34,471 nucleotides of DNA from an uncultured Flavobacterium sp. (GCF_963422545.1 NZ_OY730253.1:1-34471); one strand, 5' to 3'; counted from the stretch's first letter, positions 23,518 to 32,555 are shown. Numbers and translations are program-made. Notes: generated by a model from the letters alone, not told the origin.

Positions 23518-24498
23518 CTACAATTTTTTTACGTACGTTTTTGGTGATAGTCCAAAATTCTCTTTGAATTTTGAAGTGAAATAAGAGTTGTTTGTAAAAT
23601 GAAGCTGATCAGAAATTTGCGTTATAGTCAATTCTCTATTCTCTAAAAGTTCTTTTGCTTTCAGCAATTTATTTTCCATGAAAAAAGAGTTCGATGTCAA
23701 ACCTGTTATTTTTTTAAACAAACTTTTAAATTTAGATTCAGACATATTAGCCATTTCAGCCATCAATTTGATAGACGGAAAATGACTATCAATATTCCTA
23801 ACCAAATATTTTTGTATCGCGATAATATTGTTTAAGTCAGCTTGATTAACAGTTTGAATGATGATTCGGTTAGTGGATAATTTTTTCAAATAATTAGAAA
23901 GCAGCATATGAACCGTTCCCTCAAGATTTAGATCAAAAACAGGTCCTCCAACTTTTAGTTTATGCAAATCCTTTAAAAGATGATAGCTTTCATTGCTCAT
24001 TCTGTCAAATCTAATTATGGTATTTTTTTTAGGATCAGTAATTCTATTCAAATTTCTGATCGTAATATTATTTGCTTTTGCAATTGATTCGATAATAGAT
24101 TTTTTTATAAATATGCATAAGGCGTAGGTTTTGCTTCCTGCAGTTACTTTATAATCCGTCACCAATGTTCCGTCAATTGTAGATAAATTATAATTCCATC
24201 TGTTAACATTGTAGCTGTGATTTTTTTTAGTGACAGAGACCTCACCGTCAGTTAAATTATAATAAAGACCTATAAAATCAGTCTGTGTGTTTTTTTGAAT
24301 TAGATGTAGATTTTTGTGATAAACTGCATCAATATAATAAGCTACAATTCCTTCTTCAATTTCAAGGAAATAGCGCACACCAGTTTGAATATTTTCAGAA
24401 GCCAGAATAAAATTGCCATCTATTTTCCCTCCAAGTTCATTTGCTAAATGCTTAACCCAGCTTAAGTCGGCACTGTATGAGTGTTCAATTATTTTCAT
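23518..24498 (-). CDS. AraC-family regulator (tandem paralogue 1)
   Basis: A 326-residue protein with the same architecture as its downstream neighbour. The N-terminal part opens with SYSADLSWVKHLANELGGKI and has beta-rich segments thereafter. The C-terminal domain has IKLMAEMANMSESKFKSLFK and LTITQISDQLHFTNNSYFTS followed by FGLSPKTYVKKL, a good AraC signature. It is cytoplasmic and probably binds a small ligand through the N-terminal region. The two genes are probably co-transcribed. They lie between the uxaB/LacI genes and a sigma-54 activator, in a cluster of regulators. Confidence 0.88.
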   Translation of the reverse strand: MKIIEHSYSADLSWVKHLANELGGKIDGNFILASENIQTGVRYFLEIEEGIVAYYIDAVYHKNLHLIQKNTQTDFIGLYYNLTDGEVSVTKKNHSYNVNRWNYNLSTIDGTLVTDYKVTAGSKTYALCIFIKKSIIESIAKANNITIRNLNRITDPKKNTIIRFDRMSNESYHLLKDLHKLKVGGPVFDLNLEGTVHMLLSNYLKKLSTNRIIIQTVNQADLNNIIAIQKYLVRNIDSHFPSIKLMAEMANMSESKFKSLFKKITGLTSNSFFMENKLLKAKELLENRELTITQISDQLHFTNNSYFTSKFKENFGLSPKTYVKKL

Positions 24499-24884
24499 TT
24501 AGATATGTTTATATTATATAAAATTCAGTGAGTTCTGTTAAATGGCTTTTTTTAGTGGGTTGTTAATATTTATTGGCTTTATAATTTAATTTTGATTTAG
24601 TTTGTCTCCTAAAAACAGCGAAGTTGCTCTATGATTTTTGATGATTAGTTTTTGTTAATTATGTTTTGCAACTTTTTTATGTGACAGTCTAATTTCTTGT
24701 CATTACTGATGTTATGTTTTATTTTAATATTATTTTGACTTATTGTAGACAAATCATATGCCTAAATAGTTGTATTAAATCTAATGCGTTGTTACTTAAA
24801 CCATTCTAAAATAGAATAGAATAACTTTTGATTTTTTGCATAGGAAATTTTGTATCAGATGAGGAGTAATTACCCGCTTTTGAA
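24499..24884. other. Intergenic stretch without a recognisable gene
   Basis: Very AT-rich, with no credible ORF. A weak dyad TGACA/TGTCA is seen near 24681-24702. It separates the sigma-54-type regulator from the AraC pair on the same strand and presumably carries the AraC-pair promoter, which I could not place with confidence. Confidence 0.35.
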
Positions 24885-26216
24885 CTATGCTATTTTCTGA
24901 GTAAGCGTTTTGCGATCTATTTGAAGAATATGTGCTGCTTTAGTTTTGTTATTTCCTACCGCAGCCAGGACTTTTAGGATCTGTTCTTTTTCATATTCTT
25001 TTAATGATTTAAAAATATGTTTCTGTTCAGGTATAGTATATTTTAGATATTTTGGTACCTGTTCGAGATCTATTACTTCATCGCTCATAATAATCATACG
25101 CTGAATTATATTATCGAGTTCTCTAATATTACCCGGCCAGGAATAGCGTAATAAAACTTCATTTACTTTTTTGTTGATTGTAATTGCCGGTTTATTATAC
25201 TCAGTGCCATATTTTGCAATAAAGTTTTCTACTAATGGTAAAATGTCTTCCTTTCGTTCTCTTAGAGGTGTTGTTTTTATATTCACAACATTAATTCTAT
25301 AGTACAAATCTTCTCTAAAAGTACCTTCCTGGACCATTTTATATAAATCATTGTTAGTAGCACTTATAATTCTGACATCTAGTTTTTCAGGGCTTCTGGA
25401 GCCTACCTTAGTAATTTCTTTTTCTTGTAATACTCTTAAAAGTCTTGTTTGTACTGCCATTGGTGCGGTACCAATTTCGTCCAGAAATAAAGTTCCTCCT
25501 GAAGCAGCCTGAAAAAGCCCTATTCTGGATTCTGCTGCACCTGTAAATGCACCTTTTGTATACCCAAAAAGCTCTGATTCCATTAGAGTTTCCGGGATTG
25601 CGCCACAATTAACAGAAATAAATGGCATATTGGCCAATGCACCTTTATAATGAATTGCTTTGGCAATAAGTTCTTTACCAGTTCCGCTTTCGCCCTCAAT
25701 TAAAACATTTACCTTATTGTTTTGTACCCGTTTTATGATCTCAATCAAACTTTTAAATTGATCAGAATTACCTACAATACCCGCATAATCATTTTCTTTT
25801 GAGATTGTAGCACTAGTACCGGAAAGTCTTCCGGAGTTTATTTTTGTGTTTATAAGGGAGCTGTGAATAGCTTTAGAAAGCTCTTCGTTTGTAAATGGTT
25901 TTATAAGATAATCTAGCGCGCCGGATTTGAGTGAATTGATGGCATTGTCAATTGAAGGCAAACCCGATATGACCAATTTTGGCATTGCAGGAAAATGTTC
26001 CCCTGCATATTTTAATAATTCTATACCACTTATTTCAGGCATATTAAAATCTGTAATTAACAAATCTATGGTTGTATACTTTAAAACATCGATAGCTTCA
26101 GTTACAGAAGAAGCTTTATAAGGATGATAATTAAATATCTTGAGATTTCTTTGAAGTAAATCAAGCATATCATGATTATCATCTACAATTAGTATATTTT
26201 CTTTTTTTAAACTCAT
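24885..26216 (-). CDS. Sigma-54-dependent response regulator (NtrC family)
   Basis: A 443-residue three-domain activator. The receiver (about 7-120) has Asp12-Asp13, phosphoacceptor Asp56 in LLITDFNMPE and the lysine in DYLIKPF. The AAA+ domain (about 145-375) has Walker A GESGTGKE (175-182), the sigma-54 contact loop GAFTGA (222-227), Walker B GTLFLDEIG and the arginine region YRINVV...PLRERKEDI. The Fis-type helix-turn-helix (about 410-443) is NNKTKAAHILQIDRKTLTQK, and the protein ends very soon after it. It is an orphan: no sensor kinase gene is adjacent. Targets should have -24/-12 promoters; none was recognised in the window. Confidence 0.94.
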   Translation of the reverse strand: MSLKKENILIVDDNHDMLDLLQRNLKIFNYHPYKASSVTEAIDVLKYTTIDLLITDFNMPEISGIELLKYAGEHFPAMPKLVISGLPSIDNAINSLKSGALDYLIKPFTNEELSKAIHSSLINTKINSGRLSGTSATISKENDYAGIVGNSDQFKSLIEIIKRVQNNKVNVLIEGESGTGKELIAKAIHYKGALANMPFISVNCGAIPETLMESELFGYTKGAFTGAAESRIGLFQAASGGTLFLDEIGTAPMAVQTRLLRVLQEKEITKVGSRSPEKLDVRIISATNNDLYKMVQEGTFREDLYYRINVVNIKTTPLRERKEDILPLVENFIAKYGTEYNKPAITINKKVNEVLLRYSWPGNIRELDNIIQRMIIMSDEVIDLEQVPKYLKYTIPEQKHIFKSLKEYEKEQILKVLAAVGNNKTKAAHILQIDRKTLTQKIA

Positions 26217-26979
26217 TTTACATTAACTTATAGATAATTTTATTGTAAATATTGCTCCCGAAGGAAGGTTGCTTTTACTGTTATTCTACGATAGCATTGT
26301 CATTAAATTTTCAGGTTTTTTTATGATAGAAATAAGGTTTTTTAGTGCCTTTTTTTTGATATGATTTAAGTATGATATTGTCTTCGAAATCTCACATATG
26401 CAAGTCAATTCCTTAACCTTTTGTTTGGGTACTTTTTGTGATGTGGTAAAAATCATTTTTGTAGGAAATTGTTTATAAAAAATTAAATTGAAAGCAAATG
26501 TAATTAAATATTTTAAGCAGTGTTATATTTGATTGATTTTATTTAACTATTTGAAAACAAACTAAATAGGATAGGTTTTATAAGTCTTAAAGTGATACTT
26601 TTTTAACTTATAAAGGTGCTTTTATTGTTGTTTTTTGTGTAGACAAAAGTTTATTTTTTCAAAGAAAAAAAGATTTAATTGAGAACCAATGTTTCTTCTT
26701 TTTTTGATAAAAAACAGGAAAATAATCATCAGTTTTAGTTTGGTTTTTAGCCTGAAAGAAATTCCTTTTTTGCAAACAAAAATTCGCATATTTTTTACTA
26801 TAAAAACAAGTGCATAAAAAAAGATAAAAATGTCAATTTTTTGATCTGACATATCAAAAAAAATACTTAGATATTTTAATGCTCTTTGAAGATAATTAAA
26901 GGAAAAGATCAATGTGTTAAATGTCTTAACTTATTTATTTTATGACTTATTAAGGCTTATCGATTATTAAGATAGAGCC
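26217..26979. other. Long AT-rich intergenic region
   Basis: About 760 bp of extremely AT-rich DNA between the divergent sigma-54-type regulator and the 150-aa gene. A 96-codon minus-strand frame (26622-26912) is low-complexity F/K/I and probably not a gene. Near 26957-26966 TTATCGATTA resembles the core of the LacI-type operators but is not a full match. No RNA gene or strong repeat was recognised. Confidence 0.4.
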
Positions 26980-26987
26980 TAGATTTG
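26980..26987 (+). promoter_or_regulatory. Putative -7 element of the 150-aa gene
   Basis: TAGATTTG is an exact TAnnTTTG match, 40 bp upstream of the ATG. The -33 candidate is TTA at 26957-26959 with a 20-bp spacer, so the promoter is probably of moderate strength. Confidence 0.45.
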
Positions 26988-27027
26988 AACAGTTTTATTA
27001 TTAAAAGATTTTTAAAGCAATAGAAAG

Positions 27028-27480
27028 ATGGAGAAGGAAAAAGTTTTAGTACGAGATAATCAGGGGATATTTTTAAGAATGTTTAAAAGAAAGTTCAAAG
27101 ATGAAATTGACTTTCATGAAAATTCCTTTTCAGCAGTCAATGAGAATGAATCTTTAGCCTTTGATCGTTGCATTTATGTAGTTTATAATAAGTCTGAATT
27201 TCTTGAATTTTTAAAATTGGATAAAAGTGGCGCTAACATTTTAGTATGCCTGTTCAATAAACAGTTATATACTAGTCTGACTTTTTTAAATGAGCTTAAA
27301 AATTTAATAATGGTAGATGGCTCTAAGAGCAAGGCAGAAATTACAAAGGATTTAAAATCGTATTTTAAAGGAAAAACAGATTTTACAATGCCAACAACAC
27401 CGCGAGTGATTTCTCAAAATTTAAATTCTCTAAAAACTAAATTTAGCAATTTTGACAAAACAGTGTACTTTTTAATGTAG
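27028..27480 (+). CDS. Uncharacterised protein, possibly a degenerate receiver-like fold
   Basis: A 150-residue, lysine-rich cytoplasmic protein. The order of strands and helices in KVLVRDNQGIFLRMFKRKFK, FDRCIYVVYNKSEFLEFLKL, ANILVCLFNKQ and KNLIMVDGSKSKAEI recalls a receiver domain, but the acidic pocket and phosphoacceptor are not in the expected places. The C-terminal 40 residues are polar and probably disordered. It has its own promoter and terminator and lies between the sigma-54 regulator and the Hc1 gene. I do not recognise the family. Confidence 0.6.
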   Translation: MEKEKVLVRDNQGIFLRMFKRKFKDEIDFHENSFSAVNENESLAFDRCIYVVYNKSEFLEFLKLDKSGANILVCLFNKQLYTSLTFLNELKNLIMVDGSKSKAEITKDLKSYFKGKTDFTMPTTPRVISQNLNSLKTKFSNFDKTVYFLM

Positions 27481-27528
27481 TTTGTGTGTTTTTTATATTT
27501 TCTATTCTGATGGAATAGAAACTATGTT

Positions 27529-27562
27529 AGTACAGGGTATATGTTGTTCTATATCCTGTACT
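27529..27562 (+). terminator. Intrinsic terminator after the 150-aa gene
   Basis: Arms 27529-27541 and 27550-27562 (AGTACAGGGTATA/TATATCCTGTACT, one G-T pair) with an 8-nt loop, followed by seven further T residues (27563-27569). Confidence 0.85.
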
Positions 27563-27747
27563 TTTTTTGTTTAAAAACGGTACTCTGTCGCTGTTGATTG
27601 TGTTTATGTCATTTTAAAAATAGTGCCGTACAAAAGAATGCTTTTTGTAAGTATATAATTAATAGAGTGTTATGATTTTAAAAATGCAAATTGTGATGAA
27701 TCTTTGCTCAAGTGCCTAAAAGTGGCATAAATTTAACATCAAATATG

Positions 27748-27777
27748 TTGAAACTACCACCTAAAATTTTATTTTTG
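27748..27777 (+). promoter_or_regulatory. Promoter of the Hc1 gene
   Basis: TTG at 27748-27750, 19 bp, then TATTTTTG at 27770-27777, matching the Bacteroidota consensus in sequence and spacing. Transcription would start near 27783, leaving a leader of only about 20 nt before the ATG at 27802. This rules out the upstream ATG at 27712 as the real start. Confidence 0.75.
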
Positions 27778-27801
27778 CCACTTAATTTAATAAGTATAAG
27801 C

Positions 27802-27978
27802 ATGAAAGATCTATTAGTAAAAATCAACGCCGAAATCGAAACATTCAAAGCAGAGGCTGAATCTTTAACTGAAAAAGGTGTTAAAGCTGCTGGACCAAGA
27901 GCACGTAAATCAACTTTGGAAATTGAAAAACTTTTAAAAGAGTTTAGAAAAGTTTCTATCGAAGAATCAAAAAAATAA
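27802..27978 (+). CDS. Histone H1-like Hc1 family protein
   Basis: A 58-residue lysine-rich protein beginning MKDLLVKINAEIETFKAEAE and continuing KAAGPRARKSTLEIEKLLKE. This is the Bacteroidota branch of the Hc1 histone H1-like family: a short helical nucleoid-associated protein with a basic C-terminal half. Members bind and compact DNA. The frame is open from 27712, but a consensus promoter lies within that extension, so translation starts at 27802. It is a single-gene unit followed by a strong terminator, with a short leader as expected for an abundant protein. Confidence 0.85.
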   Translation: MKDLLVKINAEIETFKAEAESLTEKGVKAAGPRARKSTLEIEKLLKEFRKVSIEESKK

Positions 27979-27994
27979 TATTTGTATTCAGAGT

Positions 27995-28027
27995 AAAACC
28001 TCGTTTAAGTAAATTAAACGAGGTTTT
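27995..28027 (+). terminator. Intrinsic terminator of the Hc1 gene
   Basis: Arms 27995-28007 and 28015-28027 (AAAACCTCGTTTA/TAAACGAGGTTTT) are perfect complements with a 7-nt loop and a T-rich tail. It starts 17 bp after the stop codon. Confidence 0.88.
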
Positions 28028-28093
28028 TTTATGTCTGGTCCCTAACAAAATATCTTTTTTGTTCAGGGATAATTTGCAAACCACTTTTTATTT

Positions 28094-28130
28094 AATTCCG
28101 TATAAAATCAGTTTGATTTTATACGGAATT
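28094..28130. terminator. Second hairpin between Hc1 and the HTCS gene
   Basis: Arms 28094-28109 and 28115-28130 are perfect 16-bp complements (AATTCCGTATAAAATC) with a 5-nt loop. It may be a backup terminator or an insulating repeat upstream of the HTCS promoter. Confidence 0.5.
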
Positions 28131-28220
28131 ATTATTTATAGGGATTGGTTTATTAAAAATAATAAATAAGGAAAAAATCTTATAAATAAAGAAGGATATG
28201 TGAATTTTGTTTGCTGGTTT

Positions 28221-28253
28221 TTGTGAATTATATATAAAATTAGCTTATAATTG
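28221..28253 (+). promoter_or_regulatory. Putative promoter of the HTCS gene
   Basis: TTG at 28221-28223, a 22-bp spacer, then TATAATTG at 28246-28253 (one mismatch to TAnnTTTG). It covers the most upstream possible TTG start (28251), which favours the start at 28290. Confidence 0.45.
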
Positions 28254-28289
28254 TGTTTTTTACACAAAACCAAAAAACGCCACATTATT

Positions 28290-31200
28290 TTGAAATATTT
28301 TGCCCTATATTTTCTATTATTCATTGGTTTTACATCCGTAGTTCATGCACAGGATAATCCGATTAAATTTCTGGATATATCCGATGGTTTGTCGAACAAT
28401 TCAGTCACAACAATTTTTCAGGATAGTGATGGTTATTTATGGTTTGGAACTTATGACGGATTAAATCGTTATGACGGTTATAATTTTAAAGTCTATCGCA
28501 ATAGAATTAACGATAAGAACTCTTTATTATTCAATACAATTTACAATATCGAAGGCGATTCACGAAAAAATATCTGGGTTGGAGGTTCTAACGGAATCTG
28601 TATTTATAATAAAACCAACGCAACATTTCGTCCCGTTGAATATGTCATTTCAAACCAGAAGCCAAAAATCTTAAAAGATATTATTCACCAAACCAGTTCA
28701 GTTTCTGAAAATACAGTTTTGGTGGCTTCACAAAATTTAGGATTAATTAGTTTTGAAAACGGGTCATTTGTAGGGAAACATATTCCGCTTAAAGCGAAAG
28801 GAAATAATGTAGACATTGATAATTATGATGCCATAGCGATTCAGGATGAGAAGAAAAATGCGCATTCCTGGATCTATGTCAGAAATGTTGGTATTTGCAG
28901 TTACAGTTATACAGTTAAAAATTTAAAAATTGTTTTTCCGCTTTCGATAGAAGTAAAAGCAATGAAACGCGCAGCCGACGGAAATCTTTGGTTGGGAACA
29001 GACGAAGGACTTTTTCTTTTTAATATCAAATCAGGCGCTCTTTCAGGAAATTATTTCCCAAATAAATGCAGTGTTACAGACATTCTTCTGGATAAGAAAA
29101 AAGACGTTTGGATTACAACAGATGGCTGCGGAATCTACAGAGTTATCGGAACGAACAAAAAAGCAATTTCGGCCAATACTGTAAAAGACAATAATCTGGT
29201 TAAAAGTAATTCGGTTTGGAGTTTGTACGAAGACAAATCAGGTAACAAATGGTTTGGTACTTTGCGTGGCGGAATTAGTATGTTGAGTAATACGCCCAAA
29301 TATTTTAAAAGTATTAGATATAATGCCAGTGATCCTGCCGAGAATTTTATTTTATCCTTCTGCGAAGACGAAAAAAAGAATCTTTGGGTAGGTACAGACG
29401 GTGCAGGATTAAAATATTGGAACAGAAAAAATAACACCTATATCAATTACAGCAATAAGCTTTCGAGCAGTTTTATTACCAGTATAATTAGGGACAATAA
29501 TAACGAAATCTGGCTATCGACCTGGGCTGGCGGCATAAATAAAATAAACCCGAAGAATAATACCGTTACGCATTATTCCTGTTACAATCCGTTTACAAAA
29601 CAAACAGAAAAAAACATTTGGTTTGTTTACAAAGATTCTAAGGCTAATATTTGGGCAAGCGCCACAAACGAAGGTTCGTTATATCTTTTTGACAAAGTCG
29701 AGAATAGTTTTAAACTCTTTAATAAATCGATCAATAATTTGCAATGCCTTATCGAAACCAGTGATGGTAAACTTTGGGGCGGAAATTATACGTCGTTATT
29801 TTCTATCGAAAAAACATCAGGAAAAATTAATAAAGTAATCATCGGAAATCCCGTAAGATGTATTCATGAAGACAAAGACAAAAATCTCTGGTTAGGAACT
29901 CAGGAAGGTGGTTTATTATTGTTTGACCGAAAAACAAATACTTTCAAAAGACTAACGACAGATGATGGTTTGCCTTCAAATACGATTTTAAGATTGCTCG
30001 AAGACAAAGAAGGTAATCTCTGGATGAGTACGTACAACGGTATTTGCAGATTTGATAAAAAAAGAAAAACATTCCGAAATTTTTCTGTAAATGATGGACT
30101 TCAAAGCAATCAATTTAGCTTTAATGCCGGAGTTAAATTATCTACAGGAGAGTTTTTGTTTGGAGGAATCAATGGTTTTAATCTCTTTTTTCCTGAAGCC
30201 ATCAAAGGTTACAATCAGCAGAATAATCTTTTGCTGACTGATTTTTATGTAAACAATCAGCCTATTGAAGAGAATAAAACTGATTTAGTTTCTAAATGGG
30301 ATTCGGATAAAATCAAAGAAGTGAGTTTGTCGTACGATCAAACGACATTATCACTTGAGTTTGTTGCTTTGGACTATAATAACGCCGACAAAATAAATTA
30401 TGCTTATTTCCTTGAAGGCTGGGACGAACAATGGAATTTTGTGGGTCAGGCCCGAAAAGCAAATTACTCAAGATTGCCTGAAGGAAAATATACTTTTAAA
30501 GTAAAAACAACCAATTTTAAAGGCGGTTGGAACAAAGAGGAAAGTTTGATCACAATAAATGTTTTACCGCCCTGGTATAGAACCTGGTGGGCGTATACGT
30601 TATATTTATTAGCAGGTATTGCCAGTATTTTTGCTTATTTAGAATATCATAAAAATAAAGAAAAACTAAAATACAAGGTTAAAATTGCTGAACTGGAAAG
30701 CAAGAAAGAAAAGGAAATTGCCGAGAAACAATCGTCGATGTTTACGTATATCTCACATGAATTTCGAACGCCGCTTTCGTTGATTATAAATCCACTGAAA
30801 AAAGCGGTTCAGAAAGAAAGTGTCCAAAATGGATCATCAGGGAGTGATTTGGCAATTGCACACAGAAATGCAAGACGCCTTTTGAGTTTGGTAGATCAGT
30901 TATTGCTTTTTAGAAAAGCCGAAAACGATGCCGATTCACTTAGATTATCGGCCATTAATGTAAATAGTTTATGTAATGAAGTTTATCAGTGTTTTGTAAA
31001 TCAGGCAAAAGATAAAAACATCAATTATAACTTTAATATTCCCGATCATGAAATTGAAATTATAGGTGATTATGAAAAAATTGAAATTTCATTATTCAAT
31101 TTAATGTCAAATGCTTTTAAGTACACACCAATTGGCGGAACAATTAATCTTAATCTTGATGAAAATCCCAATGAAGTAATCCTCGAAATTGCTGATAATG

Positions 31201-32339
31201 GTGACGGAATTGAGAAAAAAGACATTGATGTTATTTTCGAAAAATTCAAACAAGTCAATTCGAAAGTTTCAGTAGGAACCGGTTTTGGAATTGGACTTTA
31301 TATTGTAAAATATTTTGTAGATAAACATAAAGGTACTGTAAGCTGTACAAGTGAAGTAGGAAAGGGAAGTGTTTTTAAACTAACTTTTCTAAAAGGAAAC
31401 AGCCATTTTGAAGATGTTGAAATTACAAATGAGATTCCGCAAAGGAGTCAATTGTTTGATGAATTAATAGTTGATGAAATGGACGAAAACAATCTGTTTT
31501 CTACGACTTCAGTTTCAGAAAGTGATTTCCAAAAAATTATGCTTACTGATAAACGCACCATTTTAATAATTGATGATAATACTGAAATTAGGGCATATTT
31601 AATCAAATTATTTTCAGATAATTATGTGGTTTATAGTGCCGAAAATGGAGAAGAAGGTTTAAAACTGACCAAAAAACACATGCCAGATCTTGTAATCAGT
31701 GATATTACAATGGAGGAAATGGACGGTCTTGAATTGTGCCGTAAAATAAAAGAAAGCAATGACCTATCTCATATTCCGGTAATTCTGCTGACTGCATCAA
31801 AAAATCCTGAAACACATTTGCAGGGAATAAATGACGGAGCTGATGATTATATCACCAAACCTTTTGATGATGATATACTCGTGGCACGTGTAGAATCGCT
31901 ATTAAGAAACCGCAGTAATCTTAGAACTTATTTCTTAGATAGTATTACGCTTAAAGAAAATACCCAAAAGGTTCCTGTAGAATATCAGGAAATACTAAAG
32001 AAATGTATTGATATTGTAGAAGCTAATATTCATAAAAGAGATTTCACCATTAAAAACTTTGCCCTCGAAATGGGAATGAGCCATAGAACGCTTTATACAA
32101 AAATCAAAATCATTTCTGGACAGACATTAAATGCGTTTATTCGGTCAGTCCGGATCCGTAGATCCGCCATGTTAATGTTGACACAAGATATTAATATCAC
32201 TCAGGCAAGCGCCGAAGTTGGTTTTGAAGACCCAAAATATTTCAGACAGCAATTTGTGAAACTGTTTGGCATGACACCTTCAGAATACATTAAAAAATAC
32301 AAGAGCTCGTTTAACGCAGATTTAAATATTATTAAATAA
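28290..32339 (+). CDS. Hybrid two-component system sensor-regulator (HTCS)
   Basis: A 1349-residue one-protein signalling system. A TTG start at 28290 gives a clean signal peptide (KYFALYFLLFIGFTSVVHAQ); a TTG at 28251 would add 13 residues but lies in the promoter. Periplasmic region: two-component propeller repeats with the recurring NLWLGT/DGLNRY signature (DGYLWFGTYDGL, KNLWVGTDGAG, GNLWMSTYNGIC), then a Y_Y_Y domain (FEL-like VALDYNNADKINYAYFLEGW). One membrane helix (WWAYTLYLLAGIASIFAYL) follows. The cytoplasmic part has a HisKA domain (SHEFRTPLSLI, His about 823), HATPase (NLMSNAFKYT, GTGFGIGLYIVK), a receiver (Asp about 1138 in LVISDITMEEMDG) and an AraC-type DNA-binding domain (ITQASAEVGFEDPKYFRQQF). 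It senses an oligosaccharide in the periplasm and activates a polysaccharide utilisation locus; the ligand is unknown. Confidence 0.95.
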   Translation: MKYFALYFLLFIGFTSVVHAQDNPIKFLDISDGLSNNSVTTIFQDSDGYLWFGTYDGLNRYDGYNFKVYRNRINDKNSLLFNTIYNIEGDSRKNIWVGGSNGICIYNKTNATFRPVEYVISNQKPKILKDIIHQTSSVSENTVLVASQNLGLISFENGSFVGKHIPLKAKGNNVDIDNYDAIAIQDEKKNAHSWIYVRNVGICSYSYTVKNLKIVFPLSIEVKAMKRAADGNLWLGTDEGLFLFNIKSGALSGNYFPNKCSVTDILLDKKKDVWITTDGCGIYRVIGTNKKAISANTVKDNNLVKSNSVWSLYEDKSGNKWFGTLRGGISMLSNTPKYFKSIRYNASDPAENFILSFCEDEKKNLWVGTDGAGLKYWNRKNNTYINYSNKLSSSFITSIIRDNNNEIWLSTWAGGINKINPKNNTVTHYSCYNPFTKQTEKNIWFVYKDSKANIWASATNEGSLYLFDKVENSFKLFNKSINNLQCLIETSDGKLWGGNYTSLFSIEKTSGKINKVIIGNPVRCIHEDKDKNLWLGTQEGGLLLFDRKTNTFKRLTTDDGLPSNTILRLLEDKEGNLWMSTYNGICRFDKKRKTFRNFSVNDGLQSNQFSFNAGVKLSTGEFLFGGINGFNLFFPEAIKGYNQQNNLLLTDFYVNNQPIEENKTDLVSKWDSDKIKEVSLSYDQTTLSLEFVALDYNNADKINYAYFLEGWDEQWNFVGQARKANYSRLPEGKYTFKVKTTNFKGGWNKEESLITINVLPPWYRTWWAYTLYLLAGIASIFAYLEYHKNKEKLKYKVKIAELESKKEKEIAEKQSSMFTYISHEFRTPLSLIINPLKKAVQKESVQNGSSGSDLAIAHRNARRLLSLVDQLLLFRKAENDADSLRLSAINVNSLCNEVYQCFVNQAKDKNINYNFNIPDHEIEIIGDYEKIEISLFNLMSNAFKYTPIGGTINLNLDENPNEVILEIADNGDGIEKKDIDVIFEKFKQVNSKVSVGTGFGIGLYIVKYFVDKHKGTVSCTSEVGKGSVFKLTFLKGNSHFEDVEITNEIPQRSQLFDELIVDEMDENNLFSTTSVSESDFQKIMLTDKRTILIIDDNTEIRAYLIKLFSDNYVVYSAENGEEGLKLTKKHMPDLVISDITMEEMDGLELCRKIKESNDLSHIPVILLTASKNPETHLQGINDGADDYITKPFDDDILVARVESLLRNRSNLRTYFLDSITLKENTQKVPVEYQEILKKCIDIVEANIHKRDFTIKNFALEMGMSHRTLYTKIKIISGQTLNAFIRSVRIRRSAMLMLTQDINITQASAEVGFEDPKYFRQQFVKLFGMTPSEYIKKYKSSFNADLNIIK

Positions 32340-32352
32340 TAAGGTTCTTATT

Positions 32353-32378
32353 GTCATTTCGAGGAACGAGAAATCTCC
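32353..32378. repeat. Dispersed repeat, counterpart of 6154-6179
   Basis: These 26 bp are the reverse complement of 6154-6179 (core TTTCGAGGAACGAGAAATCT). The copy continues to about 32400 and directly abuts the inverted-repeat element at 32401-32485. Confidence 0.7.
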
Positions 32379-32400
32379 GCAGGTAGCTCTACAAAGATTG

Positions 32401-32485
32401 GTCATTGCGAGGAACGAAGCAATCACACGAACAAAAATCACTAATTGAATTCAGTAAATGTGGTTGCTTCGTTCCTCGCAATGAC
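32401..32485. repeat. Dispersed inverted-repeat element, copy 2
   Basis: Arms 32401-32427 and 32459-32485 are 27-bp reverse complements with one mismatch. They are identical in sequence to the arms of copy 1 at 14799-14882, with a very similar 31-nt spacer. It lies 62 bp after the HTCS stop codon. Confidence 0.85.
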
Positions 32486-32522
32486 AAATATTGGGGGTAC
32501 TTTGTAGAATTTCTTGAGTTTT

Positions 32523-32555
32523 ATCTTTGTCAAAGTTTTAAACTTTGACAAAGAT
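32523..32555. repeat. Perfect inverted repeat downstream of the HTCS gene
   Basis: Arms 32523-32538 and 32540-32555 are perfect 16-bp complements around one base (ATCTTTGTCAAAGTTT). It could form a cruciform or hairpin and act as a terminator for HTCS read-through; there is no T tract. Confidence 0.6.

Noticed and set aside
24499..24884. Sigma-54 (-24/-12) promoter near the NtrC-type regulator
   Set aside because: No TGGCA-N7-TGC-like sequence was found with confidence in the gaps around the regulator.
26622..26912. 96-codon minus-strand ORF in the long intergenic gap
   Set aside because: Low-complexity F/I/K composition, as expected from random AT-rich DNA, with no promoter, family motif or neighbour support.
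27712..27801. N-terminal extension of the Hc1 protein
   Set aside because: A consensus promoter lies inside it and the Hc1 family starts at the ATG at 27802.
14799..32485. Repeats as a possible CRISPR array
   Set aside because: The repeats are inverted pairs or isolated copies far apart, without regularly spaced direct repeats or cas genes.
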